From Apiospora phragmitis (taxonomy: Eukaryota; Ascomycota; Sordariomycetes; Amphisphaeriales; Apiosporaceae), in contig JAQQWL010000018.1 in the NCBI GenBank assembly GCA_038363925.1, positions 186,001 to 250,000 on the forward strand: a DNA stretch of 64,000 bases. Direction: 5' to 3'. Both the position numbers and the translations under genes were made by a program. This document shows positions 9,628 through 21,180 of this stretch, in pieces (the first letter of the stretch is position 1; each line of letters opens with the position of its first letter). The notes under the pieces are model-generated. The model worked only from the letters and a program-made list of their open reading frames with translations. It was not told the origin of the DNA and searched no databases.

Positions 9628-10254
9628 TAACTATGAACTTGTAGGCAGACTATTCCTGAACATCGGATCCACTCCTATCTTAGCGCGAACAAGTACTTCG
9701 TAAAGCTTCTGTATGCGAAATGGGCCCTCCACTTCAGGGCCCAGATCTGAGTGCCGACCCGCTGTCAGCTATTTTAGTACTTGGTGGTGGGGCATGTTCG
9801 GAATTCGTCTGGGGTGCCGGGGTCTCCTGTACTGAATCGTTAGTGGCATGGTACAGGCACCGAGGATTATCTACTTCGGGCTATTCAACTCAATTGTGCC
9901 TCGCAAGCGCGCTGGGCCAGACAATGACCTTCCCTCAACATCACCAAGCAGTCCACCACTTACTTTTGCGTAAAGATTGCCGTCCCTCCACAGCCAGCTG
10001 CACTAGTACAAGAGTTTAGTCGTTTTCGTAATGAGATTAGCAATCGCCCTCGACATAAGAACGCAAGCTCCTACGGGACCCAGCCAATTCAAAGACCTCA
10101 AATCAACCAAGACTCGTGACAAAACCAGGGTTCCCTTAGATACCATCATTTCGAATCGCTTAGATCATTTTGTTTCCACGTGTATTCGGCGATTAGAAGG
10201 ATTTCATCAAGCGCTTTTCCCAATTGCCAGCATCAGTCGACAGCAAGATCGAAT

Positions 10255-10500
10255 CAGATCCGGGTGTCCCTCCTGCCCCGGTCGCGCTGGTCCCTTCGAC
10301 CCTTCCAAGCATGCAATGTTTCCAGGGAAGATAGTGCGGATGACGAGCACCCAAAATAGTTCGCGCACCGGACGCAATCCCGCATCAATTCGAGTGCTTC
10401 TGATTGTCGAACTTGACCCTCCAACGTAAGGACAAGGTTGTTCATGCTGGTCGGCGTGGAAGGATGATCCGGGCCGAGTTTCTGCTTGCGAGTCTAGCCT
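10255..10500 (-). pseudogene. tetratricopeptide fragment of an NLR-type (STAND) protein
   Basis: On the minus strand one frame reads KLGPDHPSTPTSMNNLVLTL followed by EGQVRQSEALELMRDCV and later ALSSLETLHAW. This is the hallmark of the kinesin-light-chain-like TPR repeats that end fungal NB-ARC/NACHT-TPR (NLR-like) proteins. Only about one and a half repeats remain, with no nucleotide-binding domain and no start. It abuts the 3' end of the F-box-like gene. It is a relic. Confidence 0.8.
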
Positions 10501-11241
10501 CTTGAAAAACGAATTTCTAATTCGTGACAGCCACAATCTCGCCACGTCACAGCCGAGTCACTCGGTGTGGGTGATTTAAAACAGGCACATGTTGGTGCCA
10601 CCTTCCGTAATCCACTAATAAGATGTAGAAATTTTATAGCATTCGGATCAGGTTGAATCTGGCGAAGAATTGCGAGTCCTTTGTGGCGTTCCAAGGTTGC
10701 AACGCGGCGGGCAATAGATCTGTGGGTATTGTAAGCTATATGCGCAAAGTATGCCACCGCATAAGACTCACTCAGTGAAAAGATTCGTTGCGATACGCTC
10801 AACGTTCACTAGGTTTGCGAATAACTCATCCGTGTAATGACAAGCATCGTACCATTGACGTTTGGAAAATGCCGGGTGTTCAAGGTATAAACGCAAATGT
10901 TTCACGTGCTCCGCAAACTTAGGCTTGGTCTCATCGGAAGATTCAGCGGATGAGCGCGTAAAGTATCGTGTTTGCTGGCTCAGGCCGTTTTTGAGTCGCT
11001 GCTGTTGGGCAACACTTAGGAGTGGCCTTATGGAGTGCAAGAATCGGGGGAAATCTTCTCTAGGATCAACAATCCTGAGAGAGAGTCGAGAATATACTAA
11101 AGGCATGATAACGTTGTGGAGGCCCTTGCAGGTCCGAGCAAGTTTACTCTGCCATTGCCGGCCTTTGACTTCGTTCCCGAGATGGCCTAAAATTTCGTAC
11201 AGGAGCTCAAGTGGTATACGTAAAATTCCAACCGGTTCCAT
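10494..11241 (-). CDS. F-box-like protein, two exons
   Basis: Exon 1 (11241-10772) and exon 2 (10719-10494) are joined across a 52-bp intron (GTGAGT...CAG) to give 231 residues. Residues 7-55 read ILRIPLELLYEILGHL, then LARTCKGLHNVIMPLVYSRL. This is the usual N-terminal F-box-like pattern of fungal proteins that recruit targets to SCF ubiquitin ligases. No leucine-rich or WD repeats follow, and the remainder is helical and charged with a Cys-containing tail (PTCACFK). It is short for the family, so the C-terminal substrate-binding part may be missing; the TPR scrap lies directly beyond its stop codon. Confidence 0.65.
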
Positions 11242-11249
11242 CGTGTGAG

Positions 11250-12600
11250 GTAAAGGTTTGGGAATAACAAATCCTTATGAAAAAAAAGCAGCCCGTGGTT
11301 TGGGGGCTTCGATGAGCGATGAAAACTCGCGTGCAAATATTATAGGGGAAAGGGCAGTAAGCTTAGAAGGTTACCTGAAAAAGGATGGATAGGAGAACAA
11401 TATGATGCCGGTTGGTAGTATAGCCGGCTTCCTCAAGCGGTTGGCGGGGTCAAGTCCTGAAGATGCACCGTCTGTGCACGCTAGCGTGGTGCGGTGCCAG
11501 CCTTTACAAGAAGGCCGGTCTTTCTGGCCGGCCCAGGATCGGACGCTAGGGACTCGGTATCCGCTGTGTGTAGGCAGCTAGGCATACAAGAATGGAACAG
11601 ACGTTAAAGGATTGGTGGACTACCGGAAAGGGTTTGGTTCTGCTCCTTCGCTTTGAGGTGAAGAAGGCTGGTCGCACTCCGCCTCTCCATGTCCCAAACA
11701 AGCGGTACGGCAGACTCACCGCCGCACCATCAGCGATAGGAAAAACAGACTGCCAGCACCTAGGCCGAAAAGTTCTCATCAACCTATGATTTTTGTTCCA
11801 AGGTCATCACCCAGGGGTGATCCTGGAGACGCCCTCGACGAGGCGCACTGACACATGGTGCCATCGCTTGAGTAACAGGATCTCTAGTGGTGCTTGAGAC
11901 CGTTCCCGTCTATTCCAATTGGTCGCTCGCACAGGTACATGCATATCGAGATTTCTTGAATGCAACGCACATCCTGACCGGCTGTGCAGGGGCATCAACA
12001 GGGCGGCGTACATCGGAAAGCATCCATGCGATCTTTGGACCAGTGTACCAGCCCTCTACTGTAGTGCGAGACTCTCGACGCGGGATGATAACCAAGTCAA
12101 GACGCGGGTGGGGTGATCTACTCCCCGGGCAATAACTCCCGAACTCTCCCATATTATCCACGGTAGAGTAATGGAGTCATTAGTGGAGTATTAAAGGTAG
12201 GGCAACGCAGGATTGGGATGCACAATCAGCCAGGGAACCTTGGTAGCGGGTCTCTTCCGGCGCCTGGCCAGAAACGGACGCCGATCTTGAGCCAACTGAT
12301 CACCGCATACCACAATGTAACAACGTGACGCCCGCCACAAATTTTACGAGACGGAACCGAAGCCGGCAACAGCAAAAGCTGCAGAATCGTCGTAACGGAT
12401 CATCTTACAAACCATTGCGTCTGGTATAGATTACAGTATCATCATTGTCAATCTATTTATAGTCACCGTCCTCGACATGCGCCTGCTATATGCTTAATTA
12501 TCCACATTCGACCCCTGTTGGTGGAAGTTAAAATAAGTGGGACAGCAAGAGTAACAACCCAATGGTAGGTGCTTGTTCTGAGTACCTAGCTAGAACGATC
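11250..12600. other. no gene recognised
   Basis: Short open frames on both strands lack motifs, and no splice chain was convincing. A pair of ggccgg-rich patches near 11500-11550 and a small cluster of valid frames at 11887-12135 were examined without result. Confidence 0.35.
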
Positions 12601-12611
12601 TTTCAGTATGT

Positions 12612-13024
12612 GTGTTCCGACTAAAATGGATTGAGATGAACGTACAGTACCAAACGATCTGGGGGGCTCTTGTGGTTCGCCTGGCATTTCCTTTCCCGAA
12701 GGCAACCACAAGGCAGGTGCTTGTGGCGTCAGAGGCGTTTTCAGAGCATTCCATCGATGCCTACGGTCTTTATTGGGTTGAGAGATTGGCAGACAGTTTC
12801 AAACAGCGTGCTCGGACACATCTAAATGGTTAGTGACAACCCTCCAACATCGAGCTGATTCCTTGACTAAGAATTCTTGTCTAGCTGATACTTATGCGTG
12901 GTACATACGCCACGTACTTGTCTACTTGAATGGCTCCGTCGTAAGATGCGTGCTTTTTGGCCTTGATCTGCTCGCCCAAGGACGCTGGGTTGGGTTGTGC
13001 CATTTTGTGCATTCTCACACCTGA
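12612..13024 (+). CDS. hypothetical protein, 3' part with one intron
   Basis: A frame running from about 12612 (no ATG in frame here, so an upstream exon is likely) reads through ERLADSFKQRARTHLN and joins, across an intron at about 12829-12884 (GTTAGT...TAG), to ADTYAWYIRHVLVYLNGSVV followed by LDLLAQGRWVGLCHFVHSHT and a stop at 13024. The second exon has a hydrophobic segment that could be a membrane helix. I do not recognise the family. The aggtgc donor-like site at 12564 and the tttcag acceptor at 12606 suggest one more intron upstream. Confidence 0.4.
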
Positions 13025-13694
13025 TATGGGAATTGCAATGTCTCGGTTGCAGAAGGCTTGTAGGTACCCTCCCCATAAGCAGACCCGCTTAACATGGATC
13101 TTGATCGAGAATTATGTCTTATGCTTTTGCTTCTCATTTTACCAGGCGATCATCTGTCGTATTGGGGTGCTCGCATCTTGGGTGCCTGATGCTACGTCGC
13201 CGGCTGGGCCGTATGTCCAATCGTTTCGAGCTTCGGAACAGAGTCGAACGGCTCCATGTAGAATTCTGTCAGCGCAATTCCTCATCATAGCATCGGAAGT
13301 CTGCTGTCTCGTCACTTACTCTTCTTCTACTCACAACAATTAAACAAGAATCAAAATGGCCTCCATCCGTCTCTGAATATAATGCTCGTGCATGGTCGCT
13401 CACTGTTCCGTCTAATACTGAACCTGTTGTTTACCCTCGAAACACAGGCCGCTTTCTGTCCTAGTGCCTAGGGTTTAATCTTTTTTCTTAGGTTGGCAGG
13501 CTCACCCCAGGCGACAAGACGTAGAAGAAACTTGCCGCAAGCGACGAGGGCACAGCACGAGAAGTCCGCCCTCTCCTCTGGACTGTTCGTACTAATTGTC
13601 TATTGGCTTGTTAGACATGCTAGTCCAATCAATCAGTTGACAACGGCACCTACACCATTTAGACGGGAATCGCTCGCAAGATACCGCTGTTGTG

Positions 13695-15092
13695 ATGCTT
13701 CACACATTACGGGCGCGACCGCGTCCAACTCGCCCATTCCGAGCGCAAGCGCCACACCACATTACGAAAGGCTTTCAGACGATTCCAGCTAGCAGCAATG
13801 TTGCAGGATACGTTGCGACCGCCAGTACGATTGCTGCGATAGGCGTTTGGTGGTTGTTCACTACACCGGATCCTGTGCCACATCTGGAGAGCCGACCGAG
13901 CCAGCAACTCGTTATCGAGTTCGATCCTTCGAAAGCCGAGGTGACACGGATGCTTTCGCAGGAGTCGTACTCCGTTATTGCGAAAAACATTGCCGGCGTC
14001 GAGAGATACGATGGGGCCCGGTTAGCTTCGAACAGTCCATGTGAAGACCGCTTCACCCACGGTCTCATCTCACCTTGGCGCGATAGAAGTCCATGGCTTG
14101 CTTTGGCTCTTTTCGACGGGCATGCAGGCTGGCAGACCGCGGACTTTTTGGAGCAGAAACTCTTAACGTCCGTACAGCACAGTTTAAGTCAGATCAAACC
14201 ACCTTCAAATGGAGAAGTAACATCTGAGCAAACAGTCCACTCCGTCATCAAGAAAGCGTTCGTCGATCTCGACGGCTCCATCATCAAGACAGCCGAGGAT
14301 GCCTCTGAGAGCAGTCTGCCTTTGCAAGAAAAGTTGCGAATATTTGCTCCTGCATTTGCTGGCTCGTGTGCTTTGTTGTCGCTGTACGACCCCATAACGA
14401 GCAGGTTGCACGTGGCTTGTGTTGGCGATTCCCGGGCAGTCCTTGGACGAAAGAGCCTGGACGGCAAGTGGGAAGCGATTCCACTGTCTGCAGACCAGAC
14501 AGGCAATAATACGGCGGAAGTTGCAAGACTGAATGCAGAGCACCCGGGCGAAGAAGGTCTAGCTCAGGACGGTCGGGTTCTGGGGCTTGTCGTTTCACGG
14601 GCCTTTGGTGACGGGCGGTGGAAGTGGCCTTCGGACGTAACGAAGGACTTCAGCAGGCGATTTTGCGGCCCTGGAGCCCTCCCACCAAAATATCATATCC
14701 AGACGCCACCGTATATAACTGCCGAGCCGGTCGTGACAACGACTACCATCAATCCGGACAGGCCTTCCTTCCTAATATTGGCAACAGATGGCATGTGGGA
14801 TCGCATGTCGAGCCAGGACGCTGTTAACCTTGTGGCAGCATGGCTGGATGCTAGATCTCCGGGGTCTGTGATGCAATACCGAAAATCAAAGCCATCACCA
14901 TATGCACCGTTCGACTTTGGTGACTTCCGAAAGGGAGTGAGCCCTGGCTTTATGAAAGAAAGGATGATTATCCAAGACGACAATGCCGCCGTCCATTTGA
15001 TGCGGAACTGTCTTGGTGGGAACCATTCCGAGTTGATAGCCGGAAGACTTGCTCTTACACCCCGTATTCCCGGAACCGGAGAGATGATATAA
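13695..15092 (+). CDS. mitochondrial PP2C-type Ser/Thr phosphatase (PDP/Ptc5-like), 3' frameshift
   Basis: A 465-codon frame starts at ATG 13695. The basic N-terminus (MLHTLRARPRPTRPFRAQ) looks like a mitochondrial presequence and is followed by a hydrophobic segment near residues 42-60. The PP2C core includes ALFDGHAGWQTA, CVGDSRAVLG, RVLGLVVSRAFGDGRW and FLILATDGMWDRMSS, with metal-binding Asp residues. The HAGWQTA form and the tail GGNHSELIAGRLA match the pyruvate dehydrogenase phosphatase/Ptc5 branch. The frame ends at a TAA at 15090. One base shifted, the next codons read RRDDITIQVVFFDTGMT, stopping at 15130. This is exactly the conserved PP2C end, including the metal-binding DD. A single base is therefore missing near 15065-15072, or the gene has lost its catalytic end. 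Confidence 0.88.
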   Translation: MLHTLRARPRPTRPFRAQAPHHITKGFQTIPASSNVAGYVATASTIAAIGVWWLFTTPDPVPHLESRPSQQLVIEFDPSKAEVTRMLSQESYSVIAKNIAGVERYDGARLASNSPCEDRFTHGLISPWRDRSPWLALALFDGHAGWQTADFLEQKLLTSVQHSLSQIKPPSNGEVTSEQTVHSVIKKAFVDLDGSIIKTAEDASESSLPLQEKLRIFAPAFAGSCALLSLYDPITSRLHVACVGDSRAVLGRKSLDGKWEAIPLSADQTGNNTAEVARLNAEHPGEEGLAQDGRVLGLVVSRAFGDGRWKWPSDVTKDFSRRFCGPGALPPKYHIQTPPYITAEPVVTTTTINPDRPSFLILATDGMWDRMSSQDAVNLVAAWLDARSPGSVMQYRKSKPSPYAPFDFGDFRKGVSPGFMKERMIIQDDNAAVHLMRNCLGGNHSELIAGRLALTPRIPGTGEMI

Positions 15093-15134
15093 CGATCCAG
15101 GTGGTCTTCTTTGATACAGGCATGACTTAGGCAG

Positions 15135-17345
15135 GTAAATGGGAGAAGTGGCACGCCGATATTAAGGGCCCAGGAGACAGGTATTACACGAACCAGGAGA
15201 TAATTTGCTTCCTCCAATACTTATACCTGTTCATCTTGGTATGCGTTTAACGACGGGTGAAGGTGAACAAAGGGCTGATGAGGGCTAAGGCACTGGTGAA
15301 TGCCCATATGACTTTTGTAAAATGGAATGGTTGGTGGCATGGTTGGCGGTATCTAAGCAACTCCTGCCTAGGATGATGTGCAAGACAAGGTCTCCCATAC
15401 ACCAAGCAGAAACCTCTGCAAGCAAGGTAACACTATGAAGATTGGTCATACGTCAATACTATAACACGAAACTAGCTGAACGTCTCCGTGGCGTGCTTAT
15501 GCAGAGTGTAAAAACTCTTTGGAGTTGCTCCGTGGTAGAGAAGACTCTCAGGTAAGAGCGACGACACCGAGGACCAGGTTGACAGACCACAGACTCTCCA
15601 TACATGGGTGGATTGGGAATTGAAACCTGCGATAAATACAGTGTGGTGGGGTTTTGTACAAGGCCACCAGCTAAGCATCAAGTGCTTTGTTTGAGCTGCA
15701 AACCCCAGTAAACGTGTAAACCCTGGGGTCTTAGATGCCCACAGCTACCCCCTTCCACTTTCCAGAAAATAACTTGCTTCGTCATCTTATCCTCATTAGC
15801 ATTCCATAACGGATATGGGCTGATAGTGGTTACACAATACGGCTACTTCTTCGGCGCGTCCGGGGTTTCTGGGTCACCGCCCGTCTGGTCTGGAGGGGTT
15901 TTCGGCTCATCGTCGGGCATGGTGTCTTCGATAGCGTATGTGTAGCAACGACGTGTTATATCAAATCAGCAAATCGAGTCGGGCCTCTTCTGAAAGGCGA
16001 GGTGTAATGTACTTGGTTGCTGGGTGGTTTGGGGCTTGTCTGGTGTTCTTCAAGGCTTGCTCTCCATGGCTTAGAAAGGAGTGGAAAGGCAGTGCGAGAG
16101 AATCCTTATAGACGCTACGCTCTCTATCACTCGAAGATTTCCTGTGTGTTAAAAAGGTGGTGCTCTACTTGCTTTCACGCAGACTTACTCCTGCCGAAAA
16201 CGTCTTAATCACAGGGCCTATCTGCATGATGGCACAATGTCTTTTGATTGGACTACAATTTAGGCAATCGCTGTCAGCCGGCTACGACGACATGTGATCG
16301 CCTGAATAATCGCCAAGAACTGGGGAGCGCGGTCTCGTCGATGGAATTACGTGAGTGGCAGGGCACCTTCTGTATTTCTTTGGCCATCTTGGAAGTACAA
16401 TACTATACATTGGTTGCTTACTGGTTAATGTTAGTGAACATGGGGAAAACCTCCACATTAAGCGGCTAATTAGTATCATGGTCTCACAACATCAGCCAGT
16501 CCGAGGTGCTCTAGATGACTGCATCCACAGTGTGAATCGAGTTGAGTGCCATCCTTCGTACGCTGAAGGGCCCTTTCGAACCACACACTCCATCAATCAC
16601 AAGCCATTCAATCAAACATCCATCTCGGCATTGCATTCAATGACCCTGTTCACAAACTGAATAAGATGCGATGCAAGCAGCCCACCCCCAAGTATCGATA
16701 AGAACTTGAACATCATAGCCGAGATAATCGTCCTGGCGCAACAGGCTAGAGCGAATATGGTGGCACGTGTCTTCACGACATCCGTGCAGCAGAACGGGGC
16801 CGAGAGGCAAAGCGAATATATCTCCACAGGGCAACGGTGCCGGAGGCTCCTTGGCCTATGTTTGGTGAACTAGTTGATCACAGACGGAGTGGGGTGCTAA
16901 CAACCCACAGATCTGAATTGCCAGTGGCTCAAGGAGAGAAGCGGGGCAGATTTGGCTGTGAACATGCATGTACCTACTAAGTCGTGGTGTGCACCCGCTT
17001 CTTAGCTCTATGTACTAACGGTAAGGTGGGAAACCTGGACGTGCAGATCACCAACAGTGCCCAGGAGAATCCCTCAGTATGACATTCGTACTGCAGTACT
17101 GGATTACTTATTTTGATCAAGTCGACGTTCCAGCTGCGAAGTCGCATCGATCACACAGAAATGGCCTGAGCGTATCCTCGATGGCAGTCTGTTGGTTCCT
17201 ATCAAAGATGAATAGGATCTAGCATCACACGTTCCTTAACAAAGCGTATGATGAGGACATCCACGACACATACATTAGTATGGTATTCCCAGTGGCTAGG
17301 CCAATCTCTTTGGCTATTGTATAAACTAATGGATTGAGCCGATCT
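15135..17345. other. intergenic, no gene recognised
   Basis: Numerous stops occur in all frames and the longest open frames (about 100 codons) show no motifs or splice partners. The stretch probably holds the 3' flanks of the PP2C and methyltransferase genes, which point towards each other. Confidence 0.4.
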
Positions 17346-17349
17346 CCCC

Positions 17350-18540
17350 CTAGCTTCTTGTGAATCGTGCGTTCATGAGCGCATCCGCTTGAACATTCCA
17401 AACCCCTTTGCCATTTGTTACAAGTTCATGGCCGAACTCATCCCACATTTCTTCTGCGCTTGGCTCTCCCCCGCGAAGCGCCTCTGCGAACTCCTCGTCG
17501 GTACCGAACGTTGCCGCGCGCCACACAGCTTTCCATTTCTCCACGGCTTCAATCGCCACAGGGTGCTGACTGTCCACGCTAGTAGCTATCATATAGAACG
17601 AAGATCGCGTTGTATGGCCGGCCGTTGGTTTGTGAACCCTTATAGAAGAGAACTTACTGAATGTCCGAAGAATACACACCGTATCCCATGCCCTCTATCT
17701 TATGTAGAAGGACTATCATTGTTCCGCGTGGCCTTAGGTGCTCGAGGCCGAGAGAAAGCTGTGTTGTTTTGAGTCGCAGTGGTTCACGCAGCTCGCAATA
17801 TGTTGCCCGCTCGTGTGTTCGGAGGACCTGGCTGTCGCACAGAACAAGGTCGAAGAATCGCATTTCTGGGAGTTGACGTGGAAGGAATTTTCCTGCGTCC
17901 GGGTGGCCTGGTGGAATGACCGTGACACCCATGTCTGCAGCAAGCATCGTCACATCCAAAAAGTCCACACACTGCATCTTATCTGGAGGCAGGAGTACAT
18001 TGTAGCCTCCGTCGGAGGGAGGCAGGCTGAATGCGACGACTTCAGCGTCGGGGTTTATCCTTATGGCTGTTGCGAGAAAGCCTCCTGGAGCGGCACACAT
18101 ATCAAGAATGCTTCCCGGAAAGAATCGAGCTGCAAACCCTGTTGTGGCATGGTGGAGCTCATTTGCTATCTTTTTTATCAAGTGGAAATGGTAACGCGAA
18201 GTATTTGCATCTGTTTTGTCGGCATTACGGCGTTGTTTTTTAAAGTGCTTGTTGCCAGCGGAGCTTTCCCATCCCTGTTTAGGGTCAGCCACAACGCAGC
18301 AAATCTCGGAGAAGAGTCTGGATCATTTACCTTCCGCCTCAGATCGGCAAGACGGCGAAATTCGGGAACTTGGTCGAGTAGGTGCATTACTATAACCTCA
18401 GTATTGCTTTCCATCTCCCGGTCGGGTGCAGATGAAGCATGCTGTCCTGCAGGCTTAAACCCAGCTAGAACTAGAATGTTGATTTCAGATCTTCCGTTGG
18501 GAGGACAAGATGTGGTGGTGGTGACGGTGATGGATTCCAT
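17350..18540 (-). CDS. FtsJ-like SAM-dependent RNA methyltransferase, one frameshift
   Basis: Exon 1 (18540-18331, from the ATG giving MESITVTTTT) joins exon 2 (from 18274) across a 56-bp intron (GTAAAT...CAG). The junction DLRRK/GWESSAGNKHF then leads to SILDMCAAPGGFLATAI (SAM-binding motif I), VVAFSLPPSDGG, FFDLVLCDSQ and LGLEHLRPRGTMIVLLHK. These are the hallmarks of the fungal FtsJ/RrmJ-fold family that methylates rRNA or mRNA ribose. The frame stops at 17654, but a one-base shift near 17668 restores FSKFSSIRVHKPTAGHTTRS followed by SFYMIA and a C-terminal tail ending at 17350. This fits the family well. I read it as one gene with a single-base deletion or a sequence error. It converges on the PP2C gene. 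Confidence 0.82.
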
Positions 18541-18544
18541 CACG

Positions 18545-19800
18545 GGGCACGCCGTCGCTCCAACGTGTCTGAGGAAAACGATGGATGTAGAACAGTCTCC
18601 GAATCGATCACAAGCAGGCGCTGAGAACAAAGCGTGCAGTCCACTGTAAGCACTGGGCTGCTCCTAGAAGATACAGATGTGCAAGCGGCGTGTGCTGGCT
18701 AAGTACTTAGAAGTCTCAGAGCGTGAGACATGCCCCTCAACAACACCTCCAAAACAAGAGTGAGGCGGGCTTTGTGTTACGTCTCGATTGGCACAGCATG
18801 AATCGAGGTTTCGCTGGCGACTGTCGAATCTCAAAAAGCCCCAGTTTCTGTTTAAGAGCTTCCACAGGCAGAAAGAACCAACCCTCGCGTTCCTTTGGAC
18901 TCTATGAAGGATAACTGAAAATGGTTTTTGGGTACATGGATATAATTCCAGGTTTCTAGTAGCACTAGAATTGCTCCGACAGAACAGTCATATGACCAAG
19001 CACCGAAAAGGGATACTGACTCCCAGCCTTAGCCTTTTCTTAAGATAACGCCGTGGCGCTATGTGCTTTAGCTGCACGACCCGCCGACTTCATGCGAAAG
19101 GAGGCGAGTCGTAGAAGCTGTTCCGACACGAGTTCAGAACCCTTGAGACACCGGTATTATATTACAATGGACACTCAGGACACTAATAGTAGGTAGCTTC
19201 ATCCGAAGCAGGGCCGAAGCCAGAGCAGAGACGAGATACGACATGTGAGCCATCTAATCAGTTGTGTTCGATGCTGAAGGCCAGACAGCCGAATCTGATT
19301 TTTGAAGCCGCATTGCGGCAGTATCCCAACTGCTCTTCGGAAACAAAGTTGATCTCTTCAGTTTTTCATAGTCACACTATGCGGTAATGGATTGATATCC
19401 TGTGTAGTTGAAATAGTCCTACAGCGTCCAGCTTCGGCTTCGATGACACCTGAGCCAGGGCCCCTTGCCTTCCTCCGTTTCTTGTATGTAGCTAGTACCT
19501 ATAGTGGGTAACAGTGTGCACTGAGCTTTGAAAGCGGACTTAACACTAAGCCTTAAGGATGGAACGTACTGGCCTGTAGCGTAGCTCAAGTTCAACGGCA
19601 TTAACGTCTATTGCGATCAAGAACAAGAAGGAAATCGGTAAGAACGTTTTCGCTAAGCACACGCTTTTGATCCATCCATGATAGAGTCTATTCTGCCTGA
19701 CTTTCCGCCTACCTCTTTGCCTGCAAAATTCCAAACGAAATGCCATTGAACAATGCCTCGACTTCTGAATGACAAACAACGCGGCCAACCATCCGTGTTT
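18545..19800. other. intergenic, no gene recognised
   Basis: No motif-bearing or splice-supported frame was found. This contains the upstream region of the methyltransferase gene and the downstream flank of the helicase relic. Confidence 0.4.
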
Positions 19801-19805
19801 TCTAT

Positions 19806-21180
19806 TCATGCCCAAGTATTGACAAATTTATGATCGAACTCTTGGCGCACCATTTCGAAATCCCTGTATACATTGGCTAAAGAGCCATCCGTAGCCCAGG
19901 TCGGTCGTTCAGGCTCACCCGCGTCTTCAGACTGCTCCTCCAACAATTGGCCCCCTTCAGCACCGGTTGGAATATCTTCTGCACCAAGTTCCTCGAGATC
20001 ATCGCCTGCGTCACACACATTCAACATGGTCTCCGCATCGTCTGTATCCGCGTTATTTAGGAAGTTAGCAAGGCTAGTGGTGATAGTGGCGAGAATGAGG
20101 GAGAAGTCTTTCAAACGAAACCACACGTCCCCGCGCCTGATGCCATTGGCACGAACCAGCGCCTCATAGTCGCCGTATTTGAGAAATTCGTACAGATACG
20201 CGTTCCACGGCACGCCGCCCGTCTCGTGCGGTGCGATGGGGATGTACGGGATGTCCGAATCGTCGAGATACACGCTATCGCGGACCGTACCGCAGAGCTC
20301 GCCGGTTATCGCGAAGTCGTCAGTGAAGGCGGACAACGACACGAACGGGGACCGGATGTTGGGCTCATCGAGTCAGGGCAGTGCGTCCGCCACGGAACAC
20401 GGGTGGAATGAAGGATTTACTTTGAGTTTGGTCAGAGGTAGGCGATTGTCGGGACCTCGGCCAGATGCTGGGACACATGTCGCAACGTAATTCTTGAAAA
20501 CGTGCAGTGTCTCGGCGTTGGGCTTCTCCAGCATGGGGGCAGCGGACTCGGGAATATTAGGTAGTAGGACAACGGATGCCGATGGGCGGACAATGTTTCT
20601 AAGCCAAGCTTGGTTCTCATACTTGTCACATGCATTCCGGCAGAATAGGTGTGCCAGGACTAGAACGATCTCTTCCATGACGATTTTCTGGCGGAATGCG
20701 CTTTTTCCCACGCCAGAACAGAGTTGGTGGAAATGACCTTCCTTTAGCAGGAAATGCAGTGCAAAGACGGCATTATCGGTAAAGTAGAGATGGCTGATGA
20801 GACCGGAAAAGTTCAGAGGCAAACCCTTCTCGGAAATGAGTTGTTGCCGGCGCAAGTAGTCGATGGAGAATCTCAGATGATGGTGGATCGACATCTACGC
20901 TTTGGGGCCACCGAGGTATAGACGAGTCTAGGTGAGAAGGGAGCGGATAGCGTTGGTCGCGTACTCGCAGTTCTCTGTGCCATGGAGAAGCTGGAATAAT
21001 CGCAATATCAATACCACCGACGTTAGGAACCGGCCACGTAAGTCCGGCAGTTTCGCTGACATAACTTCTAGAGCTCGATGAGGGGCGAGACCATGAAATA
21101 CGACGTTACCAACTACATCGAATCCACGACGACCAGCCCGACCGGATCTCTGCTGGTAATATGGGAGTCAGGAACGCCTT
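19806..21180 (-). pseudogene. DDX60/Ski2-like DExH helicase, C-terminal relic
   Basis: Read from right to left, one frame carries helicase motif VI (RSGRAGRRGFDVVGNVVFHG), then RALEVMSAKLPDLRGRF and NCEYATNAIRSLLT, then a TAG (20930-20928), TRLYLGGPKA, a second TAG (20897-20895), MSIHHHLRFSIDYLRRQQL, ISHLYFTDNAVFALHFLL and VLVLAHLFCR. A TGA at 20375-20373 is followed by RSPFVSLSAFTDDF, YIPIAPHETGGVPWNAYLYE and RRGDVWFRLKDFSLILATI, with a natural-looking end at 19806. This order matches the C-terminal third of fungal DDX60-like superfamily-2 helicases. Both TAGs sit where Gln (CAG) is expected. A two-base deletion just before motif VI removes the frame upstream, and nothing further is recognisable beyond 21180. 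Confidence 0.88.

Noticed and set aside
14693..15217. 174-codon minus-strand frame
   Set aside because: Antisense of the PP2C gene.
17738..18649. 303-codon plus-strand frame
   Set aside because: It lies opposite the FtsJ-like gene, whose motifs and intron are convincing on the minus strand; the frame is its antisense shadow.
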